DNA of 36,067 nt from an uncultured Bacteroidales bacterium (GCA_946055165.1 CAMGFA010000021.1:1-36067); one strand, 5' to 3'. Positions 1 to 10,247 are shown, numbered from the stretch's first letter. Notes: generated by a model not told the origin, from the letters alone. Numbers and translations: made by a program.

Positions 1-3000
1 AACAGGGCTCTCAAGTCCTTGTCCGATTCCCTCAAGGGCAAGCAGGGCCGCTTCCGTCAGAACCTCCTCGGTAAGCGCGTCGATTATTCGGCACGTTCGG
101 TTATCGTCGTAGGTCCTGAGCTCAACATGCACGAATGCGGTCTTCCTAAATATATGGCTGCCGAGCTTTACAAGCCGTTCATCATCCGCAAGCTCATTGA
201 GCGCGGTATTGTGAAGACGGTGAAATCGGCCAAGAAGATTGTGGACCGCAAGGATCCAGTGATCTGGGACATCCTCGAAAATGTGATGAAGGGCCATCCG
301 GTGCTCCTCAACCGCGCACCTACCCTTCACCGTCTGGGTATCCAGGCCTTCCAGCCGCGAATGATTGAAGGAAAAGCCATCCAGCTGCACCCTCTCGCAT
401 GTACGGCTTTCAACGCCGACTTCGATGGTGACCAGATGGCAGTGCACCTTCCGCTCGGCAATGCCGCCATTATGGAAGCCCAGTTGCTCATGCTCGGTTC
501 GCACAACATCCTCAACCCTGCCAACGGCGCCCCTATCACGGTTCCTTCGCAGGATATGGTGCTCGGACTCTACTACATCACCAAGGTGCGTCCGGATGCC
601 AAGGGACAGGGAATGTCGTTCTATGGCCCTGAAGATGTGATTATTGCATACGATGCCAATAAGATAGACATGCACGCCCTCATCAAGGTCCGTCTTCCAA
701 AGGACAAGCAGGACCTTTCCAAGGGCTACGAGATGGTGGAGACCACAGCAGGCCGAATCATCGTGAACCAGTATGTTCCGGATGAGGTTCCTTATGTGAA
801 CCAGCTTTTGGGCAAGAAGCCGCTGCGTACCATCATTACCCAGGTCATCAAGTACACCGGTGTCACCCGCACCGCCAAGTTCCTCGATGACATCAAGAAC
901 CTCGGTTACTACCAGGCCTTCCATGCCGGTATCTCCTTCAACCTCGGAGACGTTATCGTTCCTGCCGAAAAGCAGACCCTTATCGACGAGGCCTACCGCA
1001 ACATCGAGGAGATCAAGGGCAACTACGCAATGGGCTTCATCACCAACCAGGAGCGTTACAACAAGGTCGTTGACCTCTGGTCAAGGGTGGACAACAACCT
1101 CACAAGCATTGTGGGCAAGCAGATTTCCTCCGACCAGCAGGGCTTCAACCCGGTATTCATGATGCTCGACTCCGGTGCCCGTGGTTCAACCCAGCAGATC
1201 AAACAGCTCTGCGGTATGCGTGGACTTATGGCAAAACCTCAGAAGGCCGGCGCTTCCGGTGCCGACATCATTGAGAACCCTATCATCTCCAACCTTAAGG
1301 AAGGAATGACAGTGCTCGAATACTTCATCGGTACCCACGGTGCCCGCAAGGGTTTGGCCGATACCGCCTTGAAGACTGCCGATGCCGGTTACCTCACCCG
1401 CCGTCTTGTTGACGTTTCCCACGACGTGATTATCACGGAGGAAGATTGCGGCACTTTGCGCGGACTTGTGGCAACAGCCATCAAGGACAAGGATACCGTT
1501 GTCGAGTCCCTCGGTGAAAGAATTCTCGGACGTACTTCCGTTCACGATATCTTCAACCCTCTTACCGGTGAGCTTATCATCAGTGCAGGCGAAGAAATCC
1601 GTGAAAAGCACGCCGATCTCATTGATTCACTCCCTATCGAGAGCGTGGAAATCCGTTCCGTGCTCACTTGCGAAAGCCGCAAGGGTGTGTGTGCAAAATG
1701 TTACGGACGCAACCTCGCTACCAGCCGTATGGTTGAGAAGGGTGAAGTTGTGGGCGTTATCGCAGCACAGTCCATCGGTGAGCCTGGTACCCAGCTTACC
1801 CTCCGTACCTTCCACGTGGGTGGTACGGCCTCATCGTCCGGAGCCGATTCAAGCATCGATTCCAAGTACGACGGCCGTCTTGAGTTCTCCGAACTCCGTA
1901 CCATCGAGCGCGAAACCGAGGCAGGTGTTCAGACTGTGGTTGTGGGACGTATGACGGAACTCCGCATCGTGGACGAAAATACCGGAATCACATTCTCGCA
2001 GTACGATATCCCTTACGGTTCAGTGCTCTACTTCAAGGATGGCGACATCGTCCACAAGGGCGACCGCATCTGCGAGTGGGATGCATACAACGCAATCACC
2101 ATTGTCGAGGCTGCGGGTACTCTGCGTTTCGAGAACATGATTGAGGGCGTTACCTACCGCAAGGATTCTGCCGATGAAATCTCTTCATCCAACGACAAGG
2201 TGATTATCGAAAGCAAGGACAGAACCAAGAGTCCGGCTGTGGATATCATCGATGCCACCGGCAGCATCATCAAGCAGTACAACCTGCCTGTAGGTGCACA
2301 CGTGATGGTTGAAGACGGTGCAGAGGTCAAGATAGGCGACATCATCATCAAGATCCCTCGCGCATTCGGCAAGGCAAGCGATATCACCGGAGGTCTGCCT
2401 CGAGTTACCGAGCTCTTCGAAGCCCGCAACCCAAGCAGCAGTCCTGCAATCCTCTCCGAAATCAATGGCCAGGTTATTATGGGCACTGTCAAGAGAGGTA
2501 ACCGCGAAATCATCATCAAGAACCGCTCAGGCGTGGAGAAGCACTATCTCGTGCCTCTTACCAAGCAGATTCTGGTTCAGGAAGACGATTACGTGAAGGC
2601 TGGAACTCCGCTTTCCGATGGTGGCATCTCACCTACCGACATTCTCAATATCCTCGGTCTTGTAAAGGCTCAGGAGTACATTGTGAACGAGGTTCAGGCT
2701 GTTTACCGTCTGCAGGGTGTGAAGATCAACGACAAGCACTTCGAAATCATTGTGCGTCAGATGATGCGCAAGGTCGAGATTACCAATCCGGGCGATACCG
2801 AGTTCCTTCAGGAAGAACTTGTGGACAAGATCAAGTTCATGGATGTGAACGACGATATCTACGGAAAATATGTAGTCGAAGACAAGGGCGATTCCGAGAA
2901 GTACGAGCAGGGTGATATCATCGGTGCCCGTGAGCTCCGCAGCGAGAACGAGTCGCTGCAGCGTCAGGGACTCAAGAATATCGTTGCCCGTGAAGCCCGT

Positions 3001-3261
3001 CCTGCAACTGCCCGTCTTGTTCTTCAGGGTATTACCCGTGCCGCTCTCCGCACCAACAGCTTCATCTCGGCCGCTTCCTTCCAGGAAACCACCAAGGTGC
3101 TCAGCGAAGCTGCTATCCGCGGCCGTGTGGACCCTCTCGAAGGCCTCAAGGAGAATGTAATCTGCGGTCACCTCATTCCTGCCGGTACCGGTCTCAAGGA
3201 CTATCAGGACATCGTTGTGGGCCGTAAGGACGAGATGATTGACGAACTCAATGAACTTTAA
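1..3261 (+). CDS. rpoC: DNA-directed RNA polymerase subunit beta' (3' part of the gene)
   Basis: This is the largest catalytic subunit of RNA polymerase. The gene enters the window already open: codon 1 (aac) is in frame and the upstream part, roughly the first quarter, is missing. The catalytic magnesium loop NADFDGDQ is encoded at 412-435. Further on come the trigger-loop/bridge region ([18 protein letters not shown], about 1340-1390), the second zinc site with cysteines in EDCGT and [12 protein letters not shown] (about 1444-1705), and the switch/C-terminal region ending in [20 protein letters not shown]. These are standard landmarks of bacterial beta'. The reading frame is intact to the TAA at 3259-3261. 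It is followed by a hairpin terminator, so the 3' neighbour is a separate unit. The upstream partner, normally rpoB, lies outside the window. Confidence 0.99.
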   Translation, partial: NRALKSLSDSLKGKQGRFRQNLLGKRVDYSARSVIVVGPELNMHECGLPKYMAAELYKPFIIRKLIERGIVKTVKSAKKIVDRKDPVIWDILENVMKGHPVLLNRAPTLHRLGIQAFQPRMIEGKAIQLHPLACTAFNADFDGDQMAVHLPLGNAAIMEAQLLMLGSHNILNPANGAPITVPSQDMVLGLYYITKVRPDAKGQGMSFYGPEDVIIAYDANKIDMHALIKVRLPKDKQDLSKGYEMVETTAGRIIVNQYVPDEVPYVNQLLGKKPLRTIITQVIKYTGVTRTAKFLDDIKNLGYYQAFHAGISFNLGDVIVPAEKQTLIDEAYRNIEEIKGNYAMGFITNQERYNKVVDLWSRVDNNLTSIVGKQISSDQQGFNPVFMMLDSGARGSTQQIKQLCGMRGLMAKPQKAGASGADIIENPIISNLKEGMTVLEYFIGTHGARKGLADTALKTADAGYLTRRLVDVSHDVIITEEDCGTLRGLVATAIKDKDTVVESLGERILGRTSVHDIFNPLTGELIISAGEEIREKHADLIDSLPIESVEIRSVLTCESRKGVCAKCYGRNLATSRMVEKGEVVGVIAAQSIGEPGTQLTLRTFHVGGTASSSGADSSIDSKYDGRLEFSELRTIERETEAGVQTVVVGRMTELRIVDENTGITFSQYDIPYGSVLYFKDGDIVHKGDRICEWDAYNAITIVEAAGTLRFENMIEGVTYRKDSADEISSSNDKVIIESKDRTKSPAVDIIDATGSIIKQYNLPVGAHVMVEDGAEVKIGDIIIKIPRAFGKASDITGGLPRVTELFEARNPSSSPAILSEINGQVIMGTVKRGNREIIIKNRSGVEKHYLVPLTKQILVQEDDYVKAGTPLSDGGISPTDILNILGLVKAQEYIVNEVQAVYRLQGVKINDKHFEIIVRQMMRKVEITNPGDTEFLQEELVDKIKFMDVNDDIYGKYVVEDKGDSEKYEQGDIIGARELRSENESLQRQGLKNIVAREARPATARLVLQGITRAALRTNSFISAASFQETTKVLSEAAIRGRVDPLEGLKENVICGHLIPAGTGLKDYQDIVVGRKDEMIDELNEL

Positions 3262-3312
3262 TGACTGAACTCGTATAAATTTTTGAGTTTAAGCTTATTA
3301 AAATAATATTTT

Positions 3313-3349
3313 AAAGTAGGGGATGGCAAATTTTGTCATCCTTTACTTT
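3313..3349 (+). terminator. Hairpin terminator after rpoC
   Basis: AAAGTAGGGGATG at 3313-3325 pairs with CATCCTTTACTTT at 3337-3349, 13 pairs with two G.U, and the inner bases extend the stem further. The stem is followed by a T-rich stretch and not by a clean T tract. It sits 52 nt after the rpoC stop. Its descending arm runs into the -33 box of the next promoter. Confidence 0.6.
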
Positions 3350-3377
3350 GTAATTTGTAAACATATCCGTAACTTTG
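3347..3377 (+). promoter_or_regulatory. Bacteroidota-type promoter for the epimerase/manC/cysS/xth unit
   Basis: TTTG at 3347-3350, 19 nt, then TAACTTTG at 3370-3377. This matches the primary sigma consensus of Bacteroides, TTTG-N19-21-TAnnTTTG. Transcription would begin near 3384, leaving a leader of about 18 nt before the ATG at 3402. The upstream in-frame TTG at 3375 lies inside the -7 box, so it cannot be the start codon of this transcript. Confidence 0.75.
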
Positions 3378-3401
3378 TCTCCAGATGAAATAATTATTCC
3401 T

Positions 3402-5321
3402 ATGGGACTATATAACAATGTGGTAAACAGGTTGTCAGAATGGTATTTTTCAAAAAAGGCCCTGCCTTTCTGGATTGTGCTTCTGATGGATTGCCTGATA
3501 GTGCTCTTATCTTATCTCGTTTCTTTTTTCATAGTTTCGAGGCCTTTGGCCACCGCTGCAAATGCCTGGCCGCTAATCAGGACACTGCTCTTGTATCTTA
3601 TCCTGTACATTGTGAGCTTCAGGATTTTCCACACTTACAGGGGAGTCATCCGCTACTCCTCCTTTGTGGACCTGAAAAGAATCGCCCTGTCGGGAGTGAT
3701 TGCATCAGCTGCCGTATGGATTATCAACCTGATTACCGATTTGTGCGGCTTCACCTTCTTCTTCCATCTGAGGAATGTCTGCATCTTTAGTGCCTGTCTT
3801 TCCTCAATTGTGCTCATGTGGGCTGTGAGGGTGCTTGTGAAACTGCTTTACGACGGTTTCCTTGCCGGAGAAGCTTTGAATGTGCTCGTTTATGGAGTGC
3901 TCGATGGCGGCATTGCCCTTGCCAAGAACATCCGCAGTGAAAAACCTCTCAAATACCGTCTTTGCGGTTTCATTTCCCACGATCCTTCCAGCAAGCTGGA
4001 CTATCTTCTGGGAGAAAAGGTTTATCTTCCGAATGAAGATCTTGTAAAAGTATTCAAGGACAAGAATATACATTCTGTGCTGGTTCCTGTGAACCGCTGC
4101 GCCGAGATGCGTGACGACGAAACTCTCCACAATCTCATAATCGACAACGGGGTCAAGATTCTCATGGAGCAGAGCCTTGAGGATTCTGAAGACAGAAGCA
4201 GGGTACAACTCAAGGAAATCCGTATCGAAGACCTGTTGCCGAGAGAGCAGATACAGGTAGATATGGATTCCGTGAAGGCCGAGCTCGAGGGTAAGGTGAT
4301 TATGATTACCGGATCGGCCGGAAGCATAGGAAGCGAAATCGTCCGCCAGGTGGCACAATGCTCCCCTAAGGAGATGGTGCTGGTGGACCAGGCCGAGACT
4401 CCGCAGCACGATATCCGCCTTATGATGGCGAATGAATATCCGCAGGTGAAGGCCCATACTCTTATGACCAGTATCGACTCCCGCGAAAGGATGAGAGTGA
4501 TTTTCAACAGGTACAGGCCTGATTATGTGTTCCATGCCGCTGCTTACAAGCACGTGCCTATGATGGAGGACAATCCTTCCGCCGCTGTGCACAACAATAT
4601 CCGCGGTACCATGAACGTGGCCGACCTTGCAAGGGAATACCACGTCAAGAAGTTCGTGATGGTTTCCACCGACAAGGCAGTCAATCCAACCAATGTGATG
4701 GGTTGCTCCAAGAGAATCTGCGAAATATACGTGCAGAGCCTCAACAAGGCAGAGCAGGAAGGGAAAATTGAGGGCGAAACCCAGTATGTAACCACACGTT
4801 TCGGCAATGTGCTCGGTTCCAACGGCTCGGTGATTCCTCTCTTCAAGAAGCAGATAGCTGAAGGTGGTCCTGTTACCGTGACTCACAAGGACATTATCCG
4901 TTACTTCATGCTCATCCCGGAGGCCTGCAAACTTGTGCTTGAGGCCGGAACCAGGGGTAAGGGTGGCGAGATTTTTGTATTCGATATGGGTAAGCCCGTG
5001 CGGATTGCGGATCTTGCAAAGCGTATGATTCTACTCAGCGGGGCCGACAATGTGGAAATCAAATACACGGGACTTCGAGAAGGGGAAAAGCTCTACGAGG
5101 AGGTGCTCAATGTGGAGGAAACCACCAAACCTTCCTTCCATGAAAAGATCCGAATTGCATCTGTGCGCGAGTATGACTACGAAGATGTCAAGAAGCAGAT
5201 ACTTGATCTGATAGACATCGCCGGACGATACAACGAAATGGACATAGTTGCAAAGATGAAGGAAATTGTGCCTGAATACAAGAGCAAGAATTCCGTTTAC
5301 GAAGTGCTCGACAAAAACTGA
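3402..5321 (+). CDS. Membrane-anchored nucleoside-diphosphate-sugar epimerase/dehydratase (CapD/WbpM/FlaA1 family)
   Basis: Members of this family are inverting 4,6-dehydratases or epimerases acting on UDP-N-acetylhexosamines, feeding capsule, O-antigen or glycan synthesis. The 639-residue protein has four predicted transmembrane helices at about residues 23-46, 59-77, 94-113 and 125-145, then a CoA-binding-like domain, then a C-terminal SDR domain. The NAD(P) loop GSAGSIG is at 304-310 and the active-site block STDKAVNPTNVMG begins at 422. The usual SDR tyrosine is methionine (M433) before K437, as in the large WbpM-type enzymes. The ATG at 3402 is chosen because the earlier TTG falls within the promoter. 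The manC-like gene follows 4 nt after the stop. The exact sugar substrate cannot be read from the sequence. Confidence 0.9.
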   Translation: MGLYNNVVNRLSEWYFSKKALPFWIVLLMDCLIVLLSYLVSFFIVSRPLATAANAWPLIRTLLLYLILYIVSFRIFHTYRGVIRYSSFVDLKRIALSGVIASAAVWIINLITDLCGFTFFFHLRNVCIFSACLSSIVLMWAVRVLVKLLYDGFLAGEALNVLVYGVLDGGIALAKNIRSEKPLKYRLCGFISHDPSSKLDYLLGEKVYLPNEDLVKVFKDKNIHSVLVPVNRCAEMRDDETLHNLIIDNGVKILMEQSLEDSEDRSRVQLKEIRIEDLLPREQIQVDMDSVKAELEGKVIMITGSAGSIGSEIVRQVAQCSPKEMVLVDQAETPQHDIRLMMANEYPQVKAHTLMTSIDSRERMRVIFNRYRPDYVFHAAAYKHVPMMEDNPSAAVHNNIRGTMNVADLAREYHVKKFVMVSTDKAVNPTNVMGCSKRICEIYVQSLNKAEQEGKIEGETQYVTTRFGNVLGSNGSVIPLFKKQIAEGGPVTVTHKDIIRYFMLIPEACKLVLEAGTRGKGGEIFVFDMGKPVRIADLAKRMILLSGADNVEIKYTGLREGEKLYEEVLNVEETTKPSFHEKIRIASVREYDYEDVKKQILDLIDIAGRYNEMDIVAKMKEIVPEYKSKNSVYEVLDKN

Positions 5322-5325
5322 GCAA

Positions 5326-6378
5326 ATGTCAAGTTCTTCAACTCATCTTCTTATAATGGCCGGAGGCGTAGGTTCACGTCTTTGGCCTTTGAGTACAAAG
5401 GAGCTGCCAAAGCAGTTCGTGGATGTGCTGGGTCTGGGCAGGAGTCTTCTGCAGATTACAGTGGAGCGCTTCCTTCCGGTATGCCCAATGGAAAACGTGT
5501 GGGTGGTGACATCCCGCGCCTATTCCTCCATCGTCCGGGAGCAGCTGCCGGACATCCCTTCTGAGCAGATTCTGCTCGAGCCGGCCGGCCGCAATACAGC
5601 CCCCTGCATTGCCTATGCCTGCAGCAAAATCGAGCAGCGTTACCCCGGCTGCAAGGTCGTAGTGACTCCGGCCGATGCCTTTGTCCTCAATACCGAACGT
5701 TTCGCGCATCTCATCCGAAAGTCTCTGGATTTTCTGGATTCATCGGCCGATCCGAGGATAGTCACCGTGGGTATCGACCCTACCCGTCCGGAGACCGGCT
5801 ACGGTTACATCCGCTCTTGCGCCGCCAGCCGCGGAATCGTTCACAAGGTTGAGGAATTCAAGGAAAAACCGGACCTCAAGACTGCCGAATCCTATCTCAA
5901 GGACGGCCGCTATTTCTGGAATGCCGGAATTTTCATCTTCGCTGCCTCGACCATCCTTTCCGAACTGCGCGAACACGCTCCCCAGATTATGGAACAGATA
6001 GACAGGATTGCTCCTCATTTCTACACAGCGCAGGAAAGTGAGGCCCTGGACAAGTATTTCCCTCTCTGCGAGAAAATATCAATAGACTTTGCCGTAATGG
6101 AGAAATCCCGGCATATTTATGTAATAGCCCACGATCTGGGCTGGAGCGATCTTGGAACATGGGGCTCGGTGCGCCAGTACCGCAGGCTCGATGCTTCGGG
6201 GAACACCATCACCTCCGGCCAGCTGAGCCTTCACGACTGCCGCGACTGCATGTGCGCGGTGGAAGACGGCCTGCAGATAATAGCAGTGGGCCTGGAAAAT
6301 TATATCATTGCCTACAAAAACGGCAAACTGCTCGTGTGCCCACTGTCGCGTGAGCAGGACATCAAAGATTTCGTTTAG
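5326..6378 (+). CDS. manC: Mannose-1-phosphate guanylyltransferase
   Basis: The enzyme makes GDP-mannose from GTP and mannose-1-phosphate in the cytoplasm, a precursor for mannose- and fucose-containing glycans. The 350-residue protein has the nucleotide-binding signature GGVGSRLWPLS at residues 13-23, TPADAF at about 114-119 (the family more often has PSDH), FKEKP at 178-182 and WNAGIF at 198-203. The length matches the single-domain type: the C-terminal phosphomannose isomerase domain of bifunctional AlgA-like enzymes is absent. The ATG at 5326 follows the upstream stop by 4 nt. An earlier in-frame codon at 5266 would lie within the upstream gene and adds unconserved residues. Proximity to a nucleotide-sugar dehydratase supports a surface-glycan role. 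Confidence 0.92.
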   Translation: MSSSSTHLLIMAGGVGSRLWPLSTKELPKQFVDVLGLGRSLLQITVERFLPVCPMENVWVVTSRAYSSIVREQLPDIPSEQILLEPAGRNTAPCIAYACSKIEQRYPGCKVVVTPADAFVLNTERFAHLIRKSLDFLDSSADPRIVTVGIDPTRPETGYGYIRSCAASRGIVHKVEEFKEKPDLKTAESYLKDGRYFWNAGIFIFAASTILSELREHAPQIMEQIDRIAPHFYTAQESEALDKYFPLCEKISIDFAVMEKSRHIYVIAHDLGWSDLGTWGSVRQYRRLDASGNTITSGQLSLHDCRDCMCAVEDGLQIIAVGLENYIIAYKNGKLLVCPLSREQDIKDFV

Positions 6379-6393
6379 AAAAATAATATAACA

Positions 6394-7929
6394 ATGAGAG
6401 TATTCAGAATAACAAATACCCTGAGCCATCAGAAAGAAGTCTTCAAACCTCTCCATCCGGGGAGAGTGGGAATGTATGTGTGCGGCCCTACCGTTTATGG
6501 CGAAGCCCATCTCGGACACGCACGCCCGGGTGTGACTTTCGACGTTCTCAGCAAATTCCTCCAGCACCTTGGCTACAAGGTGAGATATGTGCGCAATATC
6601 ACCGATGTAGGCCATCTTGAGCACGATGCCGACGAAGGCGAGGACAAGATTTCCAAGAAGGCCAGGCTCGAACAGCTTGAGCCTATGGAAGTTGTGCAGA
6701 CCTACACCCTTGCCTACCACGATGCGATGAGAGCCCTCAATGTGGCTCCTCCAAGCATTGAGCCGCGCGCCAGCGGTCATATAGTGGAGCAGATAGAGGC
6801 TGTGAAGAAGATTCTCGATGCTGGCTATGCCTATGAAAGCAATGGCAGCATATATTTCGACGTGCGCAAGTACAACGAGGACCACAATTACGGCGTTCTC
6901 AGTGGCCGTTCCCTCGATGCCACACTCGAAGGTACCCGTGAACTCGACGGGCAGGGCGACAAGCGTGCCCCTTACGATTTCGCCCTTTGGAAAAAGGCCG
7001 AGCCGGAGCATATAATGCACTGGCCTTCACCTTGGAGCGAAGGTTTCCCGGGCTGGCATCTGGAGTGCTCGGTTATGGGAGAAAAGTATCTCGGCAACGA
7101 GTTCGACATCCACGGAGGAGGAATGGACCTTATGTTCCCTCACCACGAATGCGAGATAGCCCAGAACGTGGCCTGTCGCGGAACACAGGGAGTGCATTAC
7201 TGGGTTCACAACAATATGATAACCATCAACGGACAAAAGATGGGGAAGAGTCTTGGCAACTTCATCACTCTGCCTCAGATGTTCAGTGGAAATCATCCGA
7301 AGCTGGAGCAGGCCTACAGCCCTATGACCATACGCTTCTTCATCCTTCAGGCCCATTATCGCGGAACCCTCGATTTCTCCAACGAGGCTCTTCAGGCAGC
7401 ATCCAAAGGTCTGGACAAACTTATGCAGGCCGCCCGTGATATCTATGCTATGGCCGGCAGCAAAATGCCTGTTTATAAATATGGCGCGCTTGCCGGGCAG
7501 GAAGGCGGCTTCGGAATCGACAAGCAGGAGTGCCCTGCCCAAAATGCGGAAGTCAAGGCTGTTTACGATGCTGTTTACGATGCTCTTTGCGACGATCTGA
7601 ACACTCCTTCCGCTTTGTCTGCCCTCTTTGAGGCTGTAAGAATAATCAATACCGCAAAAGCCGGAGGAATCAAACTTGCCCAGGGCGATATCGACACTCT
7701 GCTCCAGTTGTTCAACGACATAGTGTTCGGTGTACTCGGCCTCAAGGACGAGACTGCAGGCGGAGCCGATACAGAGGTAATAGACGGTCTTATGCAGATG
7801 GTTCTCGAACAGAGGGCCGCAGCCAAGGCCAACAAGGACTGGACCACTTCGGACCATATCAGGGACTGCCTCAATAAACTTGGAATCAAGGTGAAGGATA
7901 CAAAAGACGGCGTGGAATGGAGCCTTTGA
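6394..7929 (+). CDS. cysS: Cysteinyl-tRNA synthetase
   Basis: A class Ia aminoacyl-tRNA synthetase that charges tRNA-Cys. The 511-residue protein begins with the zinc/active-site segment around C30 (CGPTVYG), the HIGH-type motif HLGH at 39-42, further zinc ligands in HLECS and FPHHECE, and the KMSKS-type motif KMGKS at about 282-286. The C-terminal helical region contains the family signature DDLNTP. The gene starts 15 nt after manC and its stop overlaps the xth start by 13 nt, so they are probably co-transcribed. A 12-nt in-frame tandem duplication at 7558-7581 adds four residues (AVYD repeated) just before DDLNTP. No T-box or other leader is visible, as expected outside Firmicutes. Confidence 0.97.
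   Translation: MRVFRITNTLSHQKEVFKPLHPGRVGMYVCGPTVYGEAHLGHARPGVTFDVLSKFLQHLGYKVRYVRNITDVGHLEHDADEGEDKISKKARLEQLEPMEVVQTYTLAYHDAMRALNVAPPSIEPRASGHIVEQIEAVKKILDAGYAYESNGSIYFDVRKYNEDHNYGVLSGRSLDATLEGTRELDGQGDKRAPYDFALWKKAEPEHIMHWPSPWSEGFPGWHLECSVMGEKYLGNEFDIHGGGMDLMFPHHECEIAQNVACRGTQGVHYWVHNNMITINGQKMGKSLGNFITLPQMFSGNHPKLEQAYSPMTIRFFILQAHYRGTLDFSNEALQAASKGLDKLMQAARDIYAMAGSKMPVYKYGALAGQEGGFGIDKQECPAQNAEVKAVYDAVYDALCDDLNTPSALSALFEAVRIINTAKAGGIKLAQGDIDTLLQLFNDIVFGVLGLKDETAGGADTEVIDGLMQMVLEQRAAAKANKDWTTSDHIRDCLNKLGIKVKDTKDGVEWSL
7558..7581 (+). repeat. In-frame 12-nt tandem duplication inside cysS
   Basis: GCTGTTTACGAT occurs twice back to back (7558-7569 and 7570-7581). It encodes AVYDAVYD in the helical domain, keeps the reading frame and lengthens one helix by about one turn. 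Confidence 0.8.
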
Positions 7930-8687
7930 AACTTGTAAGTTGGAATGTGAACGGCCTGCGGGCCGTGGTGGGCAAGGGTTTTGCCGACATTTTCCGCAGT
8001 CTCGATGCCGACTGCTTCTGCCTTCAGGAGACAAAACTGCAGCAGGGTCAGATAGATTTGGAATTTCCCGGCTATGAATCCTACTGGGACTATGCCGACA
8101 AGCCGGGCTATGCCGGAACAGCCATCTATACTAAAAAGAAGCCGCTTTCGGTTTCCCGAGGTCTGGGCCATTGTCTGGGGCACGATTCCCACGACCACGA
8201 AGGACGTGCCGTGACCCTGGAATTCGAGGATTTTTATCTTGTCAATCTTTATGTTCCAAATTCACAGGACGGACTCAAGAGACTGGACTACAGGATGAAA
8301 TGGGATGAGGACCTGAGAACTTACCTCAAGAGCCTCGATGCCCGCAAGCCCGTGATTATGTGCGGAGACCTCAACGTGGCCCACGAAGAGATAGACCTCA
8401 AGAACCCTTCCACCAACCATTTCAGTGCAGGTTTCTCGGACGAGGAACGTGCCGGAATGACGGCCCTTCTGAAGGAGGGTTTCATCGACAGCTGGCGCTT
8501 CCAGCATCCGGATGAAGTGAAATACTCCTGGTGGAGCTATCGCGCTGCGGCACGTCAGAGGAATGTGGGTTGGCGTATAGATTACTTCATCGTCAGCGAA
8601 AGGCTTAAAGACAATATAGCTTCTACGGAAATCCACACAGATATATTGGGCTCGGACCACTGTCCTGTGGAACTCAGACTAAAATAA
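7917..8687 (+). CDS. xth: Exodeoxyribonuclease III (AP endonuclease, ExoA/Xth family)
   Basis: This base-excision-repair enzyme cleaves at abasic sites and has 3' phosphodiesterase/exonuclease activity. The 256-residue protein shows the family blocks in order: [11 protein letters not shown] near the N-terminus (metal-binding Asn), CLQETKL (catalytic Glu), [12 protein letters not shown] (Asp and Asn) and the C-terminal GSDHCPVEL (Asp-His). The length is normal for the compact bacterial type. The ATG at 7917 overlaps the end of cysS by 13 nt, a translational-coupling arrangement. The gene ends 21 nt before the convergent aroE-like gene and no obvious terminator hairpin lies between them. Confidence 0.95.
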   Translation: MEPLKLVSWNVNGLRAVVGKGFADIFRSLDADCFCLQETKLQQGQIDLEFPGYESYWDYADKPGYAGTAIYTKKKPLSVSRGLGHCLGHDSHDHEGRAVTLEFEDFYLVNLYVPNSQDGLKRLDYRMKWDEDLRTYLKSLDARKPVIMCGDLNVAHEEIDLKNPSTNHFSAGFSDEERAGMTALLKEGFIDSWRFQHPDEVKYSWWSYRAAARQRNVGWRIDYFIVSERLKDNIASTEIHTDILGSDHCPVELRLK

Positions 8688-8708
8688 AGCCTCGCTCAGT
8701 TCGGCGGT

Positions 8709-9359
8709 TTACAGCGCGGGTTCTTCGCCTGTCATAAGAGCGTAGCCCAGACGGGCCTGTTCACGAAGCCACACTTCTCCACCTGTGTAGTGGGAAATAC
8801 CGCGCAGCGCGCGGCAGCAGGGGTTTTTGTAGTTGGCTTCGAGAAGGTGCTTGCAGCGGATGTTTTCGTAGCCCGGGGCACTTTGCGGAAGCGTGAACAC
8901 TACAATGTCGGCACAGACAGCCTCTTCCTGAAGCTGATTGTGCCTGATAAGGCGGACATCCCTTCCAAGTTCCCCGGCGGCAAGCAGGGCGGCCCTGCCG
9001 GCCCCTCCCCCTCCAATCACGGCAACAGTCCCTTCTCCCAAAGCAGACAATATGCTTCTTACTGCAAGATAATCAGAGTTGTAGGCGTGCAGCTGGCTGC
9101 CTTCCCTAACAATGATATTGGCAGCGCGGCATCTGTCTGCACTTTCATCTGCAATGTCTGCGTTTGAATAAGCCATCTCCTTGAAAGGCGCAGTAACATT
9201 GATAGCAGCAAATCCTCCGTCCAGAAAACGCTGCCAGGCCTTTCCGAAATCTTCTTCCTCAATCAGAAAATAAGGATATTTTCCTCCGTAGGCCTCCTTG
9301 AAAAGCATCGGGCTCTGCGAATGAGCAATGGGGTAGCCGATTAGACCGAATTTTTTCAT
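8709..9359 (-). CDS. aroE: Shikimate dehydrogenase-like protein (short)
   Basis: Shikimate dehydrogenase reduces 3-dehydroshikimate with NADPH. The 216-residue protein keeps the N-terminal IGYPIAHSQSP substrate-binding block (6-17), the catalytic lysine in NVTAPFK (K60), the asparagine in AANII (N81), the aspartate in YNSD (D96) and a dinucleotide-binding loop VIGGGGAGRAA (about 114-124). It is clearly shorter than the usual 250-280 residues: the second half of the NADP domain is compressed and the C-terminus is divergent (ALMTGEEPAL). Catalytic residues are present, so it may be active. A role on quinate or another substrate, as in YdiB-type paralogues, is also possible. Its start overlaps the stop of the upstream methyltransferase gene by 4 nt. 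The aroK gene lies elsewhere in the window. Confidence 0.8.
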   Translation of the reverse strand: MKKFGLIGYPIAHSQSPMLFKEAYGGKYPYFLIEEEDFGKAWQRFLDGGFAAINVTAPFKEMAYSNADIADESADRCRAANIIVREGSQLHAYNSDYLAVRSILSALGEGTVAVIGGGGAGRAALLAAGELGRDVRLIRHNQLQEEAVCADIVVFTLPQSAPGYENIRCKHLLEANYKNPCCRALRGISHYTGGEVWLREQARLGYALMTGEEPAL

Positions 9360-10168
9360 AGGTTTCTTTGTCTTACAGCTTCGAAGAGCAGGATGGCGGC
9401 GCTTACCGATACGTTCAAAGAGTCCAGTTTGCCTAACATGGGGATGCGGATGTGGGCATCGGCCGCCTTGCGGAATTCGTCCTTGAGACCGGTGGATTCA
9501 GTGCCCATCACAATGGCGCAAGGCCCGTCCATAGGACTGTCGTAGTAAAGGGAAGAGTCCTGAAGCTGCGCTGTGAAGATTTTTATACCCTTGTCTTTCA
9601 GGTACTTGATGCATTCTTCCGAACTGCAGCAAACGCTCTGGACACTGAATGCTGCCCCTATGCTCGCTCTTATGAGATTGGGGTTGTAGAGGTCGGTAAG
9701 CGGGTCGCAGACAATGAGGGCATCGGCCCCGGCTGCATCGGCACTGCGCAGGATGGCTCCCAAGTTGCCTGGTTTCTCAACGCTCTCTACTACTATAATG
9801 AGAGGATTGTCGCTGAGCTTGAGATTCTCCAAACTGATGTTGCGCTGATGGAATACTGCAATGATTCCTTCCGTGCTTTCACGGTAAGCCAGCTTGTTGT
9901 AAACCTGCTCGCTGATTTCAAAACTGCAGCCCGAGTGCACGATTGAGGGGTCCAGTTCCATTGCTGCGGCGCTGCGACCCATTATGGAAGGGCAGTGGAA
10001 GATGCTGCGGATTTCGAAGCCGGCTTCCAGACAGTGCCCGATTTCCCTTGCTCCTTCTACCACAAACAGCCCCTCCTTCCTGCGGGCCGATGATTTGGCC
10101 TGCAATTCAAGAATCTGTTTGATTTTAGGGTTCTGGGGACTGGAAATATATTTTCCGTAATTTTCCAT
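9356..10168 (-). CDS. SpoU/TrmH-family RNA 2'-O-methyltransferase (RlmB-like)
   Basis: SPOUT-class enzymes methylate the ribose of 23S rRNA or tRNA using S-adenosylmethionine. The 270-residue protein has an N-terminal substrate-binding domain (KIKQILELQAKSSARRKEG, then FVVEGAREI) and a C-terminal trefoil-knot domain carrying the three SpoU motifs: VESVEKPGNLGAILRSADA, then CAIVMGTESTGLKDE, then IPMLGKLDSLNVSVSAAI. This layout fits the RlmB/TsnR-like rRNA group. The exact target nucleotide cannot be assigned. It is the first gene of a two-gene unit with the aroE-like gene. A -7-like box for it is at 10189-10196. Confidence 0.88.
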   Translation of the reverse strand: MENYGKYISSPQNPKIKQILELQAKSSARRKEGLFVVEGAREIGHCLEAGFEIRSIFHCPSIMGRSAAAMELDPSIVHSGCSFEISEQVYNKLAYRESTEGIIAVFHQRNISLENLKLSDNPLIIVVESVEKPGNLGAILRSADAAGADALIVCDPLTDLYNPNLIRASIGAAFSVQSVCCSSEECIKYLKDKGIKIFTAQLQDSSLYYDSPMDGPCAIVMGTESTGLKDEFRKAADAHIRIPMLGKLDSLNVSVSAAILLFEAVRQRNL

Positions 10169-10188
10169 CTTTTGTGTTTATTTGTTTA

Positions 10189-10196
10189 CAAATTTA
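10189..10196 (-). promoter_or_regulatory. -7 box for the methyltransferase/aroE-like unit
   Basis: Read on the minus strand this is TAAATTTG, a perfect TAnnTTTG. The upstream element is weak: the closest -33 candidate at 20 nt spacing is TTTC. It is 3 nt away from the opposing plus-strand -7 box at 10199-10206, so the two promoters are back to back. Confidence 0.45.
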
Positions 10197-10198
10197 CT

Positions 10199-10206
10199 TA
10201 TATTTG
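10199..10206 (+). promoter_or_regulatory. -7 box for the TM2/LolA-like/TPR cassette
   Basis: TATATTTG fits TAnnTTTG. TTTG tetramers lie 14 and 24 nt upstream, neither at the ideal 19-21 nt, so the -33 element is uncertain. The leader to the ATG at 10248 would be about 35 nt. Confidence 0.4.
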
Positions 10207-10247
10207 TGATTACAAAGAAACAGTTTATTAACTAAAATCCAAATCAA

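Noticed and set aside
3375..3401. TTG at 3375 as start of the epimerase gene
   Set aside because: It lies within the predicted -7 box, so it would not be in the transcript.
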